Shown here: positions 60,113 to 64,000 of the stretch, piece by piece
Position numbering within the stretch: position 1 is the first letter of the stretch
Layout: each line of letters begins with the position of its first letter
Source of the DNA: Adineta vaga
Taxonomy: Eukaryota; Rotifera
Length of the DNA stretch: 64,000 nucleotides
Assembly (NCBI GenBank): GCA_021613535.1
Contig: CP075492.1
Span: 12,152,001 to 12,216,000 of the forward strand
Reading direction: 5' to 3'
Translations under genes and position numbers: made by a program
Notes under the pieces: model-generated
What the model was told of the DNA's origin: nothing
The model's input: only the letters and a program-made list of their open reading frames with translations
Database searches by the model: none

Positions 60113-62060
60113 ATGAAAGTATTTTCATCTGTTATTTTTCTCATTCTTTTAAGTCAAGTCAAGGCACAGCAAAAGGAACTTGTTGCTGGTCATGTCGTAA
60201 GTGCACCTATTGTAGCACATTAATCTCATTCTCATTGTCTTCACGTCATCATTTCAGTTATTCAGACATGGTGATCGAACACCAATAACAACTTATCCTA
60301 CTGATCCTATGAAAGAAGAAGATTGGCCTAATGGGTATTGAATCATCATTCGATATGTTTTTTCTCCATTCGTCTATGCTTATATGAATATTTAGTTATG
60401 GTCAGTTAACATCTGCTGGTATTGAACAACACCATCGTCTTGGTCAATATCTTCGCACTCGTTATGACTCAATTCTCAGTACTACTTACAGTCCACGTGA
60501 ACTTGTTGTGCGCTCGACGGATTATGATCGAACACTGATGTCAGCTCAATCGAATCTTGTTGGTCTCTATCCACAAATGAATCTGACAAGTGATAAAATA
60601 CCTATTCAACCAATTCCAATACATACTGTACCCATCAGTGAAGACTTCGTATGTGAAAAAGAAAAGAATTTGATAGAATCCAATAATTTTCTTTGTTTAG
60701 CTACTTGGTGTGAACACTTGTCCAAGATGGATGAGATCGAACTTGAAGTTTATCGAAGCGACGAATTCAAGAGAATGAATACATATTATGAGGTAACATT
60801 AATATTTTCATGTGAACTATAAATTCTACCAAAATAATGATAGTTAATCGTTAAAAAAACTACAAATGTTTTCTAATTTTCTTAAAAATACAAAACCTTA
60901 TTCTTCTACATAAATCTAGGCTGATTAATTAACATGATTATGCTTCAATTTTTGCTTATTGATGTTTTCACTTAAATAAAAGAATTTGATCTTATTTAGC
61001 CATTTTTTGAAAAACTTCAAGTATGGACAGATATTAGCAATATTACTGTGTACAATGCTTGGGATATAGCTGATACAATATTTGTTGAAGTAAACATACA
61101 AGTATTGATATAGATATAGAATGTTCTCTTGAATTTTTATAGCATATTTATAATAAAGAACCAACATGGGCTACTGAAGCTGTTCAAAAGAATCTTACAG
61201 CTGTGAATGAACTTTCCTTTCATTTTCTTTATTTGGATGATAATACAAAACGAATTCGAGGAGGTACAGTAACTAAATTTCATTCTTTTATTTCACTAAA
61301 AAAACATCTTTACCTTCAATAGGTCCTGTCATTCAAGATATCTGGCTTAATATGAACAATTCAAAACATGGATTGACGATTCCTAAACTCAAAATGTATT
61401 CAGCTGTAAGTTCAAAATCAAAGTTACCATTTAAATGAAGAATAATCATATTTTTTTAGCACGATACAACGGTGAGTGCAGCTTTGGCTTTTCTTCGTAT
61501 CAACTATCCACATCAACCACAAGTAAGCTGGATTCAATCATACCACATAATCATCTGTTTCTACCATTCTTTAGTATGCATCTGCTCTATTTCTCGATCT
61601 CTATAGACAAAGTAAATTACTACTTTTTCAATACGAAACCGAAAACAAAATCCTCTCTCCATTCAATTGATTGTAGATGGAACATACTTTGTCAAAGTGG
61701 AATATCTGAATGTAACAGATTCGAATAAACCATATGCATATGTATTGGATGGTTGTCCAACAACTGAATGTCCATTAGATATTTTTACAGCTATATATCA
61801 ACCTCATTTTCCGGAAACAGCACAAGTTGAATGTGCAAGCAAGAACAAACCTCCAAGTAAATTTGATTATGTTGTCTGTTTAATCTATTTTATTCGCTTT
61901 AGGTGGTGATGGAAATAATAAGATAATGATAATTATTTTAAGTTTGGTCGTTGTCGCTCTTACTGCTATTATTATTAGTCTTTTTATATATCTTTATCGA
62001 CAAAATCAGAAGTCATATGTACAATTTTCATCTTCTGAAACAGTGGAACCTACAGTTTAA
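60113..62060 (+). CDS. Histidine acid phosphatase, type I membrane (ACP2/ACP3-like), copy 1, one-base frame break
   Basis: Ten or so exons, about 430 residues. ATG 60113 gives a signal peptide ([18 protein letters not shown]). The catalytic LFRHGDRTP follows directly after intron 1. The exon from 60258 and the next encode [20 protein letters not shown] and [20 protein letters not shown]. The second catalytic motif is [26 protein letters not shown]...[14 protein letters not shown] is the conserved C-terminal part. A transmembrane segment ([20 protein letters not shown]) and a short tail ending [15 protein letters not shown] follow; YVQF fits a YxxPhi lysosomal sorting signal. After intron 3 (60649-60700) the exon reads [10 protein letters not shown], then must shift frame at GG 60729-60730 to [13 protein letters not shown]; one missing G explains it. 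It dephosphorylates phosphomonoesters in lysosomes or at the cell surface. A partial second copy follows. Confidence 0.85.
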
Positions 62061-62735
62061 AACTTTGAAAATTATTGACTCTACGAACAAAGATCTGTGT
62101 GACGTGATCTGTAGTTTTTTGTATAATTTTATCTTTGGATTTTCTTTGGGATCAGTTATGAAGTATTTTCATGGTGAAATAAAAGGGTAAAGGTAAAAGA
62201 TTGTATGATTTTAGAAATGTTGCCACCAAGCTTCATGATGAAGAATAATTCCAATCAAATTGGTACATCAATATAGATTATTGTATTCCTTTCCTTAAAA
62301 TTGAACAGAATATGAGCAGAAAAAGTGATACTTATTGACAAGTGATCAAAAAATCGAATTTATTTTCACAAACAGTGTCCAAGAAACGGAATCCTTTCTA
62401 TTATTCCTATATATTCCTCTTTGATAAACAAAATTTCGGTGACATATTATACGATACGATATTAACGTTAAAGGCTTCGAATAGATTCTGTATCCTTCAA
62501 ATTAAATTGACAGATTTTACGACCGAGGACAAATTTATCTATTGATTGATTTTAATAGTAACTGATTGTATTAACACATTTTCAGGATGAATATGCCGTG
62601 ATATATATCACTTTTATTTCTCTTGTATCCGTATGTTTCTGTCTGACCTTTTCATATACCTCGCTTGATTCTCCAGACATCTCTTCCATAAAAATCTATT
62701 TTCCTCTGTTCTAGATTTCGACTAGCAATAAGACA
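62061..62735. other. Spacer between the phosphatase copies
   Basis: 675 bp without a recognised gene. The ORF at 62342-62545 shows no family features. It contains the 3' UTR of copy 1 and promoter of copy 2. Confidence 0.5.
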
Positions 62736-64000
62736 ATGTATATACACGTCATTCTTTTCACTTTATTTACTTATGCCCAAACGGAACAAAAGGAACTTAT
62801 TGCTGGTCACGTTGTAAGTACACATATTATACCACATTAATCTCATTCTCATTGTCTTCACGTCATCATTTCAGTTATTCAGACATGGCGATGAACACCA
62901 ATAACAACTTATCCTACTGATCCTATGAAAGAAAAAGATTGGCCTAATGGGTAATGAATCATCATTCGATATGTTTTTTCTCCATTCGTCTATGCTTATA
63001 TGAATATTTAGTTATGGTCAGTTAACATCTGCTGGTATTGAACAACACCGTCGTCTTGGTCAATATCTCCGTATTCGTTATGGCTCAATTCTCAGCACCA
63101 CTTACAGTCCACGTGAAATCTTTGTTCGTTCGACAGATTTTGATCGAACATTGATGTCAGCTCAATCGAATCTTGTTGGTCTCTATCCACAAATGAATAT
63201 GACAAGTGATAAAGTACCTATTCAACCAATTCCAATACATACTGTACCCACCAGTGAAGATTATGTCTGTTTAGATACAACCAAGAAAGAAAAATCGAAT
63301 AAATTTTTATATTTAGTTACTTGGACAAAGCGATTGTTTCTTATATAATGGTGTTGGACAAGAAGTGTATCAGAGCGAGGAGTTTAAACGATTAAACAAA
63401 TATTATGAAGTATGACTCTCCTTTTTACATGCTGACTTGGACTTTAAATGATTTCTTTTCAGCCCCTTTTTCGAAAGCTTGAGATATGGTCAAATCTTAC
63501 TAATATTACACTATACAATACATGGGGTTTACCTGATGCAATATTCATTGAAGTGAGGATAGAAGTATACAAATCGATTTCAAATGTTCTTTTTCTTCTT
63601 TCTTTGACAGCATATTTATAACAAAGCACCAGCGTGGGCTGATGAGGATGTCCGGAAGAGTTTATCAGAAATAAGTGACATTAACTTTTATTTTGCATTT
63701 TCAAATGATAGAATAAAACGATTACGAGGAGGTCAAGTAACTCAATATCATTCCTTATATCATGAGACAAATTCTTTTTTTTACAGGTCCAGTAATTCAA
63801 GATATGTGGCTCAATATGAACAATTCAGTACATAACGATACGTTTCACAAATTAAAAATATATTCCGGAGTAAGTACACTACTCGTAATTGTCTATCATA
63901 TCGAACATTGAGTATTTCGCATAGCACGATGGAACGGTGAGTGCAGCTTTGGCTTTTCTTCGTGTCAACTACCCACGTCAACCACAAGTAAGCTGAATTC
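62736..64000 (+). CDS. Histidine acid phosphatase copy 2, 3' truncated by window end, frame break in catalytic motif
   Basis: Tandem paralogue of the preceding gene with the same intron positions. ATG 62736 gives a shorter signal peptide (MYIHVILFTLFTYAQ). Exon 2 begins LFRHGD, but one base is missing after 62892 compared with copy 1 (GATGAAC versus GATCGAAC), so RHGDRTP is lost and the frame stops at once. Beyond this the exons read well: SAGIEQHRRLGQYLRIRYGS, LLGQSDCFLYNGVGQEVYQS, PLFRKLEIWSNLTNITLYNT, GGPVIQDMWLNMNNSVHNDT and [20 protein letters not shown]. The second copy thus keeps the C-terminal catalytic HD. The intact downstream frame argues for a recent mutation or a consensus error rather than an old pseudogene. 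The transmembrane part lies beyond the window. Confidence 0.82.

Overview
The window is AT-rich animal nuclear DNA with compact multi-exon genes. Most introns are 50-60 nt, GT-AG, with pyrimidine-rich acceptors. The gene content is metazoan: a WASH-complex subunit, an animal-type chitin synthase, an SLC6 monoamine-type transporter, a G-protein gamma subunit, an FCHO muniscin, PACS, AKAP14, an ASB protein and an NFIL3/vrille-type bZIP. Very short introns, AT richness, chitin synthase and tandem copies with gene-conversion-like tracts fit a bdelloid rotifer best. That assignment is inference; I see no species-diagnostic marker. I recognised no transposon, rRNA, tRNA or CRISPR array.

Layout. 1-4141 (+) 3' part of WASHC4/SWIP with an unusual poly-proline tail. 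4339-5730 (+) LRR receptor-like membrane protein with a one-base frame break. 6094-6688 (-) unknown acidic protein. 7760-8719 (+) SLC25 carrier. 9310-14620 (+) chitin synthase. 17633-20715 (+) His/Gln/Pro-rich protein with a Val-Pro-rich segment. 22348-24245 (+) SLC6 transporter. 25532-27165 (-) ankyrin/SOCS-box protein. 28390-29847 (+) bZIP regulator, preceded by a dense cluster of nuclear-receptor half-sites. 30793-32288 (+) cyclophilin with a long low-complexity N-terminus. 33315-35072 (-) second LRR membrane protein. 35073-39841 long non-coding stretch. 39842-40892 (+) hydrophilic coiled-coil protein with a compact TATA/E-box promoter. 41420-42483 (-) possible gene relic. 42931-43134 (-) G gamma. 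43719-45905 (-) TBC1D22 and 46198-47044 (+) AKAP14, divergent. 47401-53135 (-) FCHO. 54293-55941 (-) HIBCH. 56497-59685 (+) PACS. 60113-62060 and 62736-end (+) tandem histidine acid phosphatases.

Functional themes. WASHC4, FCHO, PACS, TBC1D22 and the acid phosphatases all belong to endosomal or lysosomal traffic, but they are ordinary eukaryotic neighbours, not an operon. The most unusual signals are: (1) about a dozen GGTCA/TGACC half-sites, including a perfect AGGTCA-CAT-TGACCT inverted repeat, within about 620 bp upstream of the NFIL3-like gene; (2) a coiled-coil protein whose architecture recalls anhydrobiosis proteins, behind a CACGTG+TATA promoter; (3) phosphatase copies whose first two introns are nearly identical while later parts have diverged; (4) six one-base deletions in five genes, all of the same sign, suggesting residual consensus error (or, for some, real decay).
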